DNA of 64,000 bases from Larkinella bovis (GTDB lineage: Bacteria; Bacteroidota; Bacteroidia; Cytophagales; Spirosomataceae): NCBI RefSeq assembly GCF_042655385.1, contig NZ_JBHSMA010000002.1, positions 868,001-932,000 on the forward strand, read 5' to 3'. Below, piece after piece: positions 34,199-43,794 of the stretch. Made by a program: the position numbers and the translations under genes. The notes beneath the pieces are model-generated. The model was not told where the DNA came from. It searched no databases and saw nothing but the letters and a program-made list of their open reading frames with translations. How positions within the stretch are numbered: the stretch's first letter is position 1; each line of letters begins with the position of its first letter.

Positions 34199-35905
34199 AT
34201 GAATTCGATCAAACACTTTCTCCCGGCATTTTTAGTCAAATGTAGCATAAACGGATCGGCCTTAAGCGGTTTGCTCGCCCTGCTGCTGGTGTTACCCGGC
34301 TACCGAACTTCGGTGGAGCCGAAGGCCCCAACCCGCAAAGCCGACGTGATTATTTACGGCGGAACCTCCGCAGCGGTGACGGCGGCTGTTCAGGTAAAAA
34401 AAATGGGCAAATCGGTCATCGTGGTATCGCCGGACAAGCACCTGGGCGGTCTGTCGGCGGGGGGATTGGGCTTTACCGATACGGGAAACAAGCAGGTGAT
34501 CGGCGGTTTGTCGCGCGAATTCTACCATCGGCTCTACCAGCATTACCAGAAAGACGATTCCTGGACGTGGCAGAAACGGTCGGAGTACGGCAACAAAGGG
34601 CAGGGAACCCCCGCGCTCGACGGAGCCAACCGGACGATGTGGATTTTTGAGCCCCACGCGGCCGAACAGGTGTTCGAAGATTTTGTGAAGGAAAATAATC
34701 TGACGGTTTACCGCAACGAATGGCTGGACCGCTCGGCCAAAGGGGTTCAGAAACAGAAGGGAGCCATTCGCTCGTTCCGGACCCTGAGCGGGACGGTTTA
34801 CGAGGGCAGCGTGTTTATCGACGCCACCTACGAAGGGGATTTGATGGCGGCTGCGGGTGTCAACTACCACGTGGGGCGGGAAGCCAACAGCGTCTATAAC
34901 GAAACCCACAACGGCGTGCAGGTCGGCGTTTTCCAGCATGGGCATTATTTCAAAAAGGATGTCAGTCCGTACAAAGTGCCGGGCGATCCGAAAAGCGGTT
35001 TGCTGCCGGAAATATCGGCGGAAGAACCGGGGCCGAATGGCTCGGGCGACCACAAAATTCAGGCGTATTGCTTCCGGATGTGCCTGAGCAACCACCCCGA
35101 AAACCGCATTCCGTTCCCGAAACCGGAGGGCTACGACCCCGGCCGTTACGAGTTGCTGGCGCGCGTATTCGCGACGGGCTGGCGGGAGACGTTCGACAAG
35201 TACGATCCGATTCCGAACCGCAAAACCGATACGAACAACCACGGCCCGTTCAGCACGGACTATATCGGCAAAAATTACGACTACCCCGAAGCGACCTACG
35301 AACGCCGGAAGCAGATCATTCGGGAGCATGAGCTGTATCAAAAAGGGTTGATGTATTTCCTCCAGAATGACCCCAAAATCCCCGCCGATGTCCACGAAGC
35401 CATGCAGCAGTGGGGCCTGCCGAAGGATGAGTTCAAAGACAATGGCGGTTGGCCGCACCAGTTATACATCCGGGAAGCCCGGCGAATGATCGGTGAGTTT
35501 GTGATGAAAGAAGCCGATGCGCTGGGCAAAACCGTGGTGCCGAACCCGGTCGGGATGGGCTCGTACGCACTGGATGCGCACAATGCGCAGCGGTTTGTCA
35601 AGAAAGACGGTTTTGTGCAGAACGAGGGTGATATCGGCGTTCACCCGGACAAACCGTATTCCATTGCCTATGGCTCGATTGTGCCGAAAGAAGCCGAATG
35701 CACAAACCTGCTCGTGCCGGTTTGTGTGTCGAGTTCGCACATCGCCTACGGATCGATCCGGATGGAGCCGGTTTTCATGATTTTGGGCCAATCGGCGGCT
35801 ACGGCGGCCGTGCTGGCGATCGAAGGGAAAACGGCGGTGCAGAAAGTGCCCTACGCCAAACTCCAGGAACGATTGCTCAAAGACGGGCAACGGCTGACGC
35901 TGTAA
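34199..35905 (+). CDS. FAD-dependent oxidoreductase (FAD_oxidored family), exported
   Basis: The protein has 568 residues. The N-terminus holds a hydrophobic export-type segment (about 20-37). A dinucleotide-binding fold follows: K-A-D-V-I-I-Y-G-G-T-S-A-A-V-T-A-A at about 48-64, then the flavin-family G-G-L-S-A-G-G-L-G-F-T-D. The end carries the conserved N-L-L-V-P-V-C-V-S-S-S-H-I-A and G-Q-S-A-A-T-A-A-V-L-A-I-E. Such FAD_oxidored proteins are common in Bacteroidota carbohydrate loci, sometimes labelled xanthan-lyase-like, but their reactions are mostly uncharacterised. The gene lies 251 bases past the SusD gene and 64 bases before the hydrolase, suggesting a shared substrate. Confidence 0.88.
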   Translation: MNSIKHFLPAFLVKCSINGSALSGLLALLLVLPGYRTSVEPKAPTRKADVIIYGGTSAAVTAAVQVKKMGKSVIVVSPDKHLGGLSAGGLGFTDTGNKQVIGGLSREFYHRLYQHYQKDDSWTWQKRSEYGNKGQGTPALDGANRTMWIFEPHAAEQVFEDFVKENNLTVYRNEWLDRSAKGVQKQKGAIRSFRTLSGTVYEGSVFIDATYEGDLMAAAGVNYHVGREANSVYNETHNGVQVGVFQHGHYFKKDVSPYKVPGDPKSGLLPEISAEEPGPNGSGDHKIQAYCFRMCLSNHPENRIPFPKPEGYDPGRYELLARVFATGWRETFDKYDPIPNRKTDTNNHGPFSTDYIGKNYDYPEATYERRKQIIREHELYQKGLMYFLQNDPKIPADVHEAMQQWGLPKDEFKDNGGWPHQLYIREARRMIGEFVMKEADALGKTVVPNPVGMGSYALDAHNAQRFVKKDGFVQNEGDIGVHPDKPYSIAYGSIVPKEAECTNLLVPVCVSSSHIAYGSIRMEPVFMILGQSAATAAVLAIEGKTAVQKVPYAKLQERLLKDGQRLTL

Positions 35906-35969
35906 CGGGCGGGGATGGGTAGTAAAAACCGGCTGCGATCTTTGGTTTTCATACCCGTCTGAAACCAGC

Positions 35970-37262
35970 ATGAAAGCGAACCCCTCCCGTCGAACCTTTA
36001 TCAAGTCGTCCCTGCTGACCGGCACCGTTCCGTTTCTGGCCCCCGGTTTTGGGCTGGGAGCGGAATCCGAAACGCCAACGCTACCGGGCCCGTTGGTCGA
36101 TGAAACGAAGAGTATCATTGGTTCCTACGGGCCCTGGGCGATGTCGGCGCGGCCGCAGGGCCTGTTGTCTTTCCGGAATGACCGCTGGAAACCGGGGCAG
36201 TTGAACCGCTGGAAAAAAGAAGCGCTGCAAAAAACGCAGGAATTGGTGGCTGCTCCGCCGTTACCCGATATGCCGAGCGTAAAAACCGACCGGACGTACG
36301 AGTACGATGGGCTGCTGATCGAAGAACTGACCTGGCAGCTTCCCTACGGAAACCCCACGAAAGCGGTGGTACTGAAACCCAGGGGGGCCACCGGGCCGCT
36401 GCCCGCCATCCTGGCCCTGCACGACCACGGCGGGAAAAAATATTTTGGGTACCGCAAAATCGTAAAAACCGGTGACGACCAGCATCCGCTGCTCACCGAC
36501 CACCAGCGTGACTACTACGAAGGCCGGGCCTGGGCCAACGAAATGGCTCGGAAAGGGTACGTGGTGATGGTTCATGATACGTTTGCGTTTGGCAGTCGCC
36601 GGGTCCTGTATCAGGAAGCGGAAGGGCTGCCCAACGGCGTGCTGACGACAACGAACAAAACGGATGAAGACCCGGAGAATCCCGAGCGGATCGGGGTCTA
36701 CAACCAGTGGTCGTCGGAGCACGAACACGTGATGTCGAAGTCACTGTTCTGCGCGGGGACGACCTGGCCGGGCGTGGTGCTCATCGAGGACCAGGTGGCG
36801 CTGTCCATTCTCTGCGCCCGGCAAGATGTGGATGCCCGGCGGGTCGGTTGTGGCGGTTTGTCGGGTGGGGGCCTGCGCACCGTGTATCTGGCCGGTCTGG
36901 ATCCGCGGATCCAGTGCTGTGTCTGCGTGGGTTTTATGACCACTTGGAAGAATCTGGCGCTGCACAAATCGTATACGCACACCTGGATGACGTATACTCC
37001 TTTGTTGCCCAATTACCTGGATTTTCCGGAGATTCTGGGGTTGCGGGTGCCACTACCCACGATGGTTCAGAGCAATCGGGAGGACCGACTCTTCACCCTG
37101 CCGGAAATGCAGGCCGCCGATCAGACACTGCAGGAAGTCTTTGCCAAGGCGGGGGCGATGGAGCGGTATGCCGGGCGGTTTTACGACGGCGACCACAAGT
37201 TTGACCACGCGATGCAGACCGATGCTTTTGCCTGGTTTGACCAATGGCTGAAAAAAGCATAA
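35970..37262 (+). CDS. Tat-exported alpha/beta hydrolase (dienelactone-hydrolase/acetylxylan-esterase-like)
   Basis: The protein has 430 residues. It opens with a twin-arginine-type signal (S-R-R-T-F-I-K-S-S then a hydrophobic stretch to about residue 30). The alpha/beta hydrolase core has L-A-L-H-D-H-G-G-K-K for the oxyanion region (about 148-157), a nucleophile S298 in G-C-G-G-L-S-G-G-G, and the likely histidine at H409 or H413 near the end (D-G-D-H-K-F-D-H-A). Relatives cleave acetyl esters or lactones. Export and position after the FAD enzyme suggest periplasmic removal of an ester or lactone from the imported compound. It ends in a strong terminator. Confidence 0.82.
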   Translation: MKANPSRRTFIKSSLLTGTVPFLAPGFGLGAESETPTLPGPLVDETKSIIGSYGPWAMSARPQGLLSFRNDRWKPGQLNRWKKEALQKTQELVAAPPLPDMPSVKTDRTYEYDGLLIEELTWQLPYGNPTKAVVLKPRGATGPLPAILALHDHGGKKYFGYRKIVKTGDDQHPLLTDHQRDYYEGRAWANEMARKGYVVMVHDTFAFGSRRVLYQEAEGLPNGVLTTTNKTDEDPENPERIGVYNQWSSEHEHVMSKSLFCAGTTWPGVVLIEDQVALSILCARQDVDARRVGCGGLSGGGLRTVYLAGLDPRIQCCVCVGFMTTWKNLALHKSYTHTWMTYTPLLPNYLDFPEILGLRVPLPTMVQSNREDRLFTLPEMQAADQTLQEVFAKAGAMERYAGRFYDGDHKFDHAMQTDAFAWFDQWLKKA

Positions 37263-37267
37263 ACCCA

Positions 37268-37303
37268 AAAACCGCCCCGGTCAAAGCTGGGGCGGTTTTT
37301 ATA
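37268..37303. terminator. bidirectional rho-independent terminator
   Basis: AAAAACCGCCCC (37268-37279) and GGGGCGGTTTTT (37290-37301) pair over 12 bp around a 10-base loop. A/T tracts on both sides allow use on either strand. It separates the plus-strand hydrolase gene from the convergent exported phosphatase-family gene. Confidence 0.9.
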
Positions 37304-37319
37304 AGGCCAGAAATTCCAC

Positions 37320-38132
37320 TCACTTTACCTGCAACTTCACCACCACTGGCAGGTGGTCGGACGCATACTGCTCGTCGATTACTTTCGTAGACAGCGTTTT
37401 AATCGTATCGCCCGGTTTGTACAGGATGAAGTCGATGGTACGGTTCGGCTTGTTGACCGGGATGGTCGGCGCACACGTCTGGCAGCTTCGGACGAAATGC
37501 TGGTCCAGGTACTGCATCACCCGGCTGTCGGGCAGGGCGTTGAAATCACCGCCCAGAATCAGGGGCAGGTTAGAGGTTTCGAAGTGTTTGACGATCAGCT
37601 CAGACTGGGTCAGGCGGTTCGGTTCTTTCAGATCGAGGTGGGTGCTGCCAAAAATGACCTTTTTCCCACGGCCGATTTCCGCCGTTACCCCCGCAAAGGT
37701 GCGGGGTTCACCGCCCAGAACCGGATCGACCGGCAACGCAAACCGGATCGAGTCCAGAATCGGAAACCGGGATAAAACCGCCACGCCGTAGTCACCGCCC
37801 TGGTGGTCGATGGCTTTGGAAAAAAAGAAATGCATGCCCGTGAGCCGGGCCAGTTCCTGGGCCTGATGCCGGCCTTTGCCCGACCGTTCGGTGTTGACAT
37901 CCACTTCCTGCAGCGCCACGAAATCCGGTTTTTCTTTCGTAATCACGCGGGCGATGGCGTCCACATCGATTTTGGTACCGGCCGAGGGCGGGTTGCAGTG
38001 ATGAATGTTGTAGGTCATCACCGTCAGGGTTTTGGCTTTCCTGTTCGGGCGGTTTTCCGGCAAATCCTCGCTTTTGCTGGCGAACGAAGGGACGGAAAGA
38101 ATGATAAGAACCAGGGCAAGTAATTGTTTCAT
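37320..38132 (-). CDS. secreted endonuclease/exonuclease/phosphatase-family protein
   Basis: The protein has 270 residues. A signal peptide (M-K-Q-L-L-A-L-V-L-I-I-L-S-V-P-S-F-A) is followed by the EEP fold: M-T-Y-N-I-H-H-C (about 36-43), L-Q-E-V-D-V-N-T (about 75-82, metal-binding Glu), G-G-D-F-N-A-L-P-D-S (about 195-204) and the catalytic S-D-H-L-P-V near the end. The family includes nucleases, sphingomyelinases and inositol-polyphosphate phosphatases. Because it is exported and follows a SusC/SusD pair, it may release phosphate or break phosphodiester bonds in the imported material. The substrate cannot be read from the sequence. Confidence 0.88.
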   Translation of the reverse strand: MKQLLALVLIILSVPSFASKSEDLPENRPNRKAKTLTVMTYNIHHCNPPSAGTKIDVDAIARVITKEKPDFVALQEVDVNTERSGKGRHQAQELARLTGMHFFFSKAIDHQGGDYGVAVLSRFPILDSIRFALPVDPVLGGEPRTFAGVTAEIGRGKKVIFGSTHLDLKEPNRLTQSELIVKHFETSNLPLILGGDFNALPDSRVMQYLDQHFVRSCQTCAPTIPVNKPNRTIDFILYKPGDTIKTLSTKVIDEQYASDHLPVVVKLQVK

Positions 38133-38207
38133 GCTGTTGGGTTTTCCCGCGACGGACGTGGGTTGGTGCGTCTTGGGGATTGGGTTCGAAAACGACGCAG
38201 AAGGACA

Positions 38208-38233
38208 GGGACCCGGTTTTTATCCGGGTTCCC
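38208..38233 (-). terminator. hairpin after the second susD-like gene
   Basis: GGGACCCGG and CCGGGTTCCC pair with one bulge around a TTTTTAT loop, 13 bases past the stop of the minus-strand SusD gene. There is no long T tract on the exit side. It may allow partial read-through to the phosphatase-family gene. Confidence 0.45.
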
Positions 38234-38245
38234 ATTCGGCCTTGA

Positions 38246-39976
38246 TTACTCCCAGTTCGGATTTTGCGTCAGATTGGTGTTTAACAACCGTTCCTGTTTC
38301 GGAATGGGGTAGAGGTAATCGCGGTTTTCAACGAATTTTTTGGTAATGTGTCCGTTGACGACGATGTTGCCGCCTTTGCTGCCATTTTCCAACAGGATTT
38401 CACTGCCGAGTTTCAGCAACTGAGCACCGGAAACGGTCGGTTTGGTACCTTCGTAAATTACCAGATCGACTTTCCCGTTTTTGTCGAGGTCATAACTGCC
38501 CGGACCGGGGAAATACATGCCCTTGAACGTTTTGGTCAGCAACTGGCCTTCTTTCCAGCGGATCAGATCATCCCAGCGGAAGTAGTTTTCCATCACCAGT
38601 TCGATCCGCCGTTCGCGCCGGATTTCCAGCAGAACCCCGAGATTGTTGCCTTTCAGTTGGGTGTATTGCTGCGCCTGGTACGGATCGGGATTGGCGTTGG
38701 CAGCCGCCAGGTTGATGTTGGGCATCCCCACCCGGTCGCGGGTCAGTTTGGTCGAAATATCCAGATCGGCCTGCGTCAAGGTGCCGCGTTCGGCTTTCGC
38801 TTCGGCATAATTGAGCAGCACTTCGCCGTACCGGAAAATCGGCATGTCCGTAATGTCCTTCTGGTTGGTATCCCATTTGGGGGTCGAAACGAATTTGATC
38901 AACTGGTAACCGGTAACGGTTGCGCCGAATTCGGGAACCAGCGGGACGTTTTCGCCGATCCGCGTATACCCCGGCGTCCGGATGGTCTGCGCCAGACGCG
39001 GATCACGGTTCTGGACTTCGTCCGCAAACTGCATGGTTTCGTAGCCTTTGATATCGGTAAAGCGCGATCCATCGGCCATCAGGTAGCTGTTCACCAATTT
39101 CTTTTCCAGCCCCGGTTTTCCCTGGGAAGCCGTCATGGTGTAATAATTCAGGTTGTGGTACACCTGCAATTCATCGCTGAAATCCCGCGCCAGAATCACC
39201 TCGTCGGGAATGGCATTGTCGGACGAAAACAGTTTCAGGTAAGCCGTTGTGGGGGTCGCTTTGTAGATCGAGTAACCGCTGTTTTTCATCAACTCTTCCG
39301 AAGCAGAAATACAGGCGTCCAGAAACTTGTCGGCATTCGGCAGGCTGTATTCCGGATGATATTTCCGGAACGTTCCTTCGTAGAGCCCCATGCGGGATTT
39401 CAACGCCAGCGCCGTCCATTTGGTGATGGTGTTGAGCTGCCGCGAATTGTCCAGATTGGCAATGGCGTAGTCGATGTCGGCCATTACCGAATCCATCACC
39501 ACCGCCCGCGGGTCACGCGCTTTGGTCAGCATTTCCTGATCCAGCACCTCGATGGTTTTGGAATACCAGGGCACATCGCCGAAGCGTTTCACCATGCCGA
39601 AGTAAAAATGCGCGCGGAAAAACCGGGCAAGCCCGTTGTACTTGGCCACGGCTTTTTTGTCCGGGCATTTTCCCGAATTGGCCAGAAAATAGTTGATGTT
39701 CCGAAGCGTTGTCCAGCTCCAGCCCCCTCCGCTGGTCGGCACCACGCGCGTGCCCTGCAACTCGTCGCGCAGGCTGTTTTTGACAATGTTATCCACATCT
39801 TCGAGATACACATCCTCGGCCGTAGGCAGGGCGTTGTAGAACGAGTTCGTGTACAGCAGCAGGTCGTTTTCGGTATTGAAAAAGGTTTCCGGCGAGATAG
39901 CGTCCTGCGGCACCAGGTCCAGGTCACACGAAACCAGACCGAGCGTAATGAAAAGGAGACTTATGATTTTTTTCAT
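38246..39976 (-). CDS. SusD/RagB-family substrate-binding lipoprotein
   Basis: The protein has 576 residues. The signal peptide ends L-G-L-V-S-C with C17 for lipid attachment. SusD-like blocks include M-P-I-F-R-Y-G-E-V-L-L-N-Y-A-E-A-K-A-E and the end motif Y-L-Y-P-I-P-K-Q-E-R-L-L-N-T-N-L-T-Q-N-P-N-W. It lies 23 bases after its SusC partner, so the two are co-translated. At 576 residues it is longer than the first SusD (476), and the two proteins are clearly distant, consistent with different ligands. Confidence 0.96.
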   Translation of the reverse strand: MKKIISLLFITLGLVSCDLDLVPQDAISPETFFNTENDLLLYTNSFYNALPTAEDVYLEDVDNIVKNSLRDELQGTRVVPTSGGGWSWTTLRNINYFLANSGKCPDKKAVAKYNGLARFFRAHFYFGMVKRFGDVPWYSKTIEVLDQEMLTKARDPRAVVMDSVMADIDYAIANLDNSRQLNTITKWTALALKSRMGLYEGTFRKYHPEYSLPNADKFLDACISASEELMKNSGYSIYKATPTTAYLKLFSSDNAIPDEVILARDFSDELQVYHNLNYYTMTASQGKPGLEKKLVNSYLMADGSRFTDIKGYETMQFADEVQNRDPRLAQTIRTPGYTRIGENVPLVPEFGATVTGYQLIKFVSTPKWDTNQKDITDMPIFRYGEVLLNYAEAKAERGTLTQADLDISTKLTRDRVGMPNINLAAANANPDPYQAQQYTQLKGNNLGVLLEIRRERRIELVMENYFRWDDLIRWKEGQLLTKTFKGMYFPGPGSYDLDKNGKVDLVIYEGTKPTVSGAQLLKLGSEILLENGSKGGNIVVNGHITKKFVENRDYLYPIPKQERLLNTNLTQNPNWE

Positions 39977-39999
39977 GGGAATGCGAATGTAAATCGGTT

Positions 40000-42900
40000 T
40001 TAGAACGTGACGTTTAGACCTGCCGAAAAGGTTTTGGACAGCGGATACGTCCGTCCGTTGGTGGCGTCACCATCAAATTGTTCCGGATCGATGTATTTGG
40101 TTCTCAGGGGCGTGAAAGTCAGAACGTTTTCGCCACTGACGTAAATCCGCGCCCGGGGAATCCGGATTTTTTTGGTCAGCGTTTCCGGCAAGGTGTAGCC
40201 GATTACCACGTTTTTCACCCGGAAATACCCTACATTCTGGATATACCGGTCATTGGGCGCGTTCAGGTCACCACCGCCGTTCAGCGCCGTATAACCGCGC
40301 AAAACCGGGAAATACGCATCCGGGTTTTCGGGCGTCCAGATGTCGTCGGCGAAGTTTTCGGGAATGAACGAATAGTACGGCCGGGAATAAGGCCCCCAGA
40401 ATTTATCGGCGTTGTTGCCCGGATACCAGTTTTTCCGCAGAATGCCCTGCCCCATCACCGACAGGTCAAAACCGCTCCAGGAAGCGCCGAGGTTGATTCC
40501 GTACCGGTACCGCGCCCGGTTGTTTCCGATGATTTTCATATCGCCGTGATCGGCCAGCGTGTTGGCTCCCTGATCGATTTTTCCGTTGCCGTCGAGGTCG
40601 ATGAACTTCAGATCCCCTGCCTGCAATTTGCTCCAGTCGCCGGGGGCGCTCAGCCGTTGCTTGTTGACAATGGTTTGATCCACTTTATAGGCCTGTGCTT
40701 CTTCGTTGGTTTTAAAGACGCCTTCGATCGAATAGCCCCAGATCTCGCCGATGGTCTGTCCTTCGTAATAGCTCGACAGAATCTTGTTCGGATTGTCGTA
40801 TTTGGTAATTACCGATTTTGCATCGGAGAGCATGAACGAGGCATTGTAGGCGAATGGCTTGCCCGCTACCTTCACCTGGTCGCGCCAGGCCAAAGCCAGT
40901 TCAAATCCTTTGGTCTGCAAATTCCCGGCGTTTTTGGTGGGAACAGGCGCTCCATACACCGCAGCCAGCACCTGACCCGGCACCAGCATGTCCGTGGTGT
41001 TCCGGATGTAGGCGTCGAATGACAGATTCAGGCGGTTTTTCAGGAAATCCGCATCGATCCCCAGGTTGGAGGTGGTGGCTTTTTCCCAGGTCAGATCCGG
41101 CGAAATCGGGTTCGGACTGTTGACGTAATTCAGCTTCTGGCCGTTGCTGATCCAGCTCGACTGGGCCGTGGGCATGATCGAAATGTACGGGTAAAAGCTG
41201 GCCGAGTTGGAGTTTGACGGCAACTGATTGCCCAGCGTTCCGTACGAAGCCCGAAATTTCAGGTTGTTGACGACGTTGCGCAGCGGTTCGAAGAAGGATT
41301 CTTCGCTGATCCGCCAGCCCGCCGACACCGACGGGAAGAAACCGTACCGGCGGCCTTCGCCAAACCGGGAGGTTCCGTCATACCGTCCGTTGACTTCCAG
41401 CAGGTATTTGCCGACATAATCGTAATTGACCCGGAAGAAGGCCCCGAAGAGCGAATACTGGTAGGAATCACCACCCGAAAGCTGCTCGCCGGTTCCCAGG
41501 TTCAGATCGTTCAGACTTTCCGAAAGCAGGTTTTTCCGCGCCCCGAACAACCGCTGGTGTTTCTTCGATTCGTAGTTCATCCCCGCCATCGCCGACATAT
41601 AATGTTTGCCAAACGTATGATTGTACGACGAGTACAGGTTGGTGACGTTCACCGGGTCGAACCACATGGTTTTCCGCAATTGATCGGTATTGTAGTTGGG
41701 CACCGTCGTCAAAATACCCGGCTGGATCGAATACTGCGCAACCGCCGAGCGGTACCAGTCGTCGGCGATATAGAACGAGTACGAGTGGTTGGCCACCAGA
41801 TTCCAGGTTTTGGTAAAGTCGATGGTTACCGAGTTGATCGTGGTCAGCTCGTGCACGCCTTTCTTCCCGCCCGCAACGCCTTTCAGCAGGTTGGCAAACA
41901 AGCCGTCGCCGATGGAGTAGTTGTTTTTCAGGGTGTTATAGGTCGCCGTTCCGTCCGGGTTGCGCGGGGCGTAGGCCGGTAACGCGTGCACCGTGATGGC
42001 CACGAAGTTGGCGTTGGCACCCCCTTCCAGACCCGGATAGGTGTACTTGGAGTCGAAGTACTGCGTGTTGTTACTGACTTTCAGCCAGGGCGTCAGTTGG
42101 GCGTTGATCTTGCTGCGGAGTGTGTACGAGGTGAACTTATCCGTATTGATTTTCATGATTCCCTCTTTCTCGAAAATCGACCCCGACAGGAAATAATTCA
42201 CTTTGTCGGTTCCGCCGGACAAATTCAGGTTGTGCTGGCGGGAGGGCTCTGTCATGTTGAACAGCGTGTTCCACCAGTCGTAGTTACCGTAGTAATTATA
42301 AATATCTTTCCCGTTGACGTTTTTAACGACGGTCCAGGGCCGGGCCGGGTTTTCGGTTTTATCGTACCGACGCGCTTCCAGTTCCTTGTAATCTTCTTCC
42401 GAATACCGGGTGTAGCTGTTGCCCGTTGCCCGAATAAACGCTTCGTCATTCATCTTGACGTAGTCGTAGCCGTTCGTCATGAATTTGGTGCTGACGGTCG
42501 GCGTCGACCAGCCGAAGTTGTTGCTGTACGAAATGTTGGTTTTGCCGTTTTTAGCGGTTTTGGTTGTTACCAACACCACCCCAAACGCGCCCCGCGCTCC
42601 GTAAATCGCCGAAGCGGCCGCATCTTTCAACACCGATACCGATTCCACGTCGCCCGGGTTGATGCGGTTAATGTCTCCCGGAATACCGTCGATCAACACC
42701 AGTGGGCCACCGCCATTGATGGAGGTTTCTCCGCGTACATTCAGGTTCCCACCCTGTCCCGGCTGCCCGGTGCTGAACGTAATGTTCAGGTTGGGAATCA
42801 TCCCCTGCAAAATCTGGGTCATGTTGTTGAGGGGCCGGTTTTCGAGGTCTTTGGCCTGGACCTGCGAAACCGCACCGGTCAGGTTGACTTTCTTCTGGGT

Positions 42901-43602
42901 TCCGTAACCCACCACCACCAGTTCTTCCAGGCTTTTGCTGTCAGGGTCTAAGGTGACGTTGACGACCGTGCGGTTACCAACCGTGATTTCCTGCGAAGCG
43001 TACCCAACAAAGCTAAAAATCAACACCGCCGAAGCGTTCGGGACCGAAAGTTCGTAATTCCCGCTGCCGTCGGTGGTCGTCCCCCGCGTGGTTCCTTTCA
43101 GCACCACCGTTACCCCGGCCAGGGCTTCCTGCTGACCATCCGCAGCCCTTACTTTTCCCTTCAGGCGGATTTCCTGGCGCGACAGGTAGGTTTCCATTTT
43201 TGATTCGAGGTTGGGCAGCAAGGTCTCGAGTTTATTATTTTTCTCGCGGGCCAGCACAATCTGCTCATTGATCACCTTATACGTAATCCCGCGCGGCATC
43301 AGCAACTGGTCCAGGACCCGCGACAATTTCTGGTTCTGGACGTCAATGGAAACCGCTTCCCGGAGCGACACCCGACTGCTGTACACAAACTTCGTATTCG
43401 CTTTTTCCTGGATCTGATCGAGAGCCTCCTTGAGCGTAACATTCGAGAGATGGAGCGTCATATCCTTACTCAGGATCGACTGTGCCGCAATCTCCCGGGC
43501 GTAGCTGCTGCCGGTCAGGAGGAAGGCAAGTATCCATTGAAGTAATCCGATACGCATGATTTTTCGCCAGTCGACCGACTGGTTTAGGATAGAATTTTGC
43601 AT
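40000..43602 (-). CDS. SusC/RagA TonB-linked outer-membrane receptor with STN domain
   Basis: The protein has 1,200 residues from the ATG at 43602, where the translation begins M-Q-N-S-I-L-N-Q. The next ATG, 15 codons later, starts the hydrophobic signal itself. STN domain at about 47-118 (M-T-L-H-L-S-N-V-T-L-K-E-A-L), CarboxypepD_reg at about 145-222, TonB-box-like L-E-E-L-V-V-V-G-Y-G at 225-234, plug to about 345 and barrel to the final G-L-N-V-T-F. The STN domain and the upstream FecR and sigma genes make this a self-regulated uptake locus. Its order mirrors the first locus on the opposite strand. Confidence 0.96.
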   Translation of the reverse strand: MQNSILNQSVDWRKIMRIGLLQWILAFLLTGSSYAREIAAQSILSKDMTLHLSNVTLKEALDQIQEKANTKFVYSSRVSLREAVSIDVQNQKLSRVLDQLLMPRGITYKVINEQIVLAREKNNKLETLLPNLESKMETYLSRQEIRLKGKVRAADGQQEALAGVTVVLKGTTRGTTTDGSGNYELSVPNASAVLIFSFVGYASQEITVGNRTVVNVTLDPDSKSLEELVVVGYGTQKKVNLTGAVSQVQAKDLENRPLNNMTQILQGMIPNLNITFSTGQPGQGGNLNVRGETSINGGGPLVLIDGIPGDINRINPGDVESVSVLKDAAASAIYGARGAFGVVLVTTKTAKNGKTNISYSNNFGWSTPTVSTKFMTNGYDYVKMNDEAFIRATGNSYTRYSEEDYKELEARRYDKTENPARPWTVVKNVNGKDIYNYYGNYDWWNTLFNMTEPSRQHNLNLSGGTDKVNYFLSGSIFEKEGIMKINTDKFTSYTLRSKINAQLTPWLKVSNNTQYFDSKYTYPGLEGGANANFVAITVHALPAYAPRNPDGTATYNTLKNNYSIGDGLFANLLKGVAGGKKGVHELTTINSVTIDFTKTWNLVANHSYSFYIADDWYRSAVAQYSIQPGILTTVPNYNTDQLRKTMWFDPVNVTNLYSSYNHTFGKHYMSAMAGMNYESKKHQRLFGARKNLLSESLNDLNLGTGEQLSGGDSYQYSLFGAFFRVNYDYVGKYLLEVNGRYDGTSRFGEGRRYGFFPSVSAGWRISEESFFEPLRNVVNNLKFRASYGTLGNQLPSNSNSASFYPYISIMPTAQSSWISNGQKLNYVNSPNPISPDLTWEKATTSNLGIDADFLKNRLNLSFDAYIRNTTDMLVPGQVLAAVYGAPVPTKNAGNLQTKGFELALAWRDQVKVAGKPFAYNASFMLSDAKSVITKYDNPNKILSSYYEGQTIGEIWGYSIEGVFKTNEEAQAYKVDQTIVNKQRLSAPGDWSKLQAGDLKFIDLDGNGKIDQGANTLADHGDMKIIGNNRARYRYGINLGASWSGFDLSVMGQGILRKNWYPGNNADKFWGPYSRPYYSFIPENFADDIWTPENPDAYFPVLRGYTALNGGGDLNAPNDRYIQNVGYFRVKNVVIGYTLPETLTKKIRIPRARIYVSGENVLTFTPLRTKYIDPEQFDGDATNGRTYPLSKTFSAGLNVTF

Positions 43603-43794
43603 AATTTTGATTGTCTGATAGTTAAGCGCTGTTGGATTAAAGTCCCTTTCTGTCGGTGGCACGATGCGAAAGGGAATGTCAGTTTGAACCGGTCGTGGTG
43701 GCACACGATCGGTTTTTTTGCTCAGGGGGGTAGTGAGTAGAAAAGGTTCATAGGAAACAGTTAGCGTTGGAAGTTATTCATTACTAAAGAATTA

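Noticed and set aside
33970..34245. 91-codon ORF after the first SusD gene
   Set aside because: It begins inside the 27-bp inverted repeat and overlaps the start of the FAD oxidoreductase in another frame.
34292..35458. 388-codon minus-strand ORF antisense to the FAD oxidoreductase
   Set aside because: Shadow frame; no recognisable domain or start context.
38348..40003. 551-codon plus-strand ORF antisense to the second SusD gene
   Set aside because: It is explained as a shadow of the SusD coding strand; the translated product lacks any domain.
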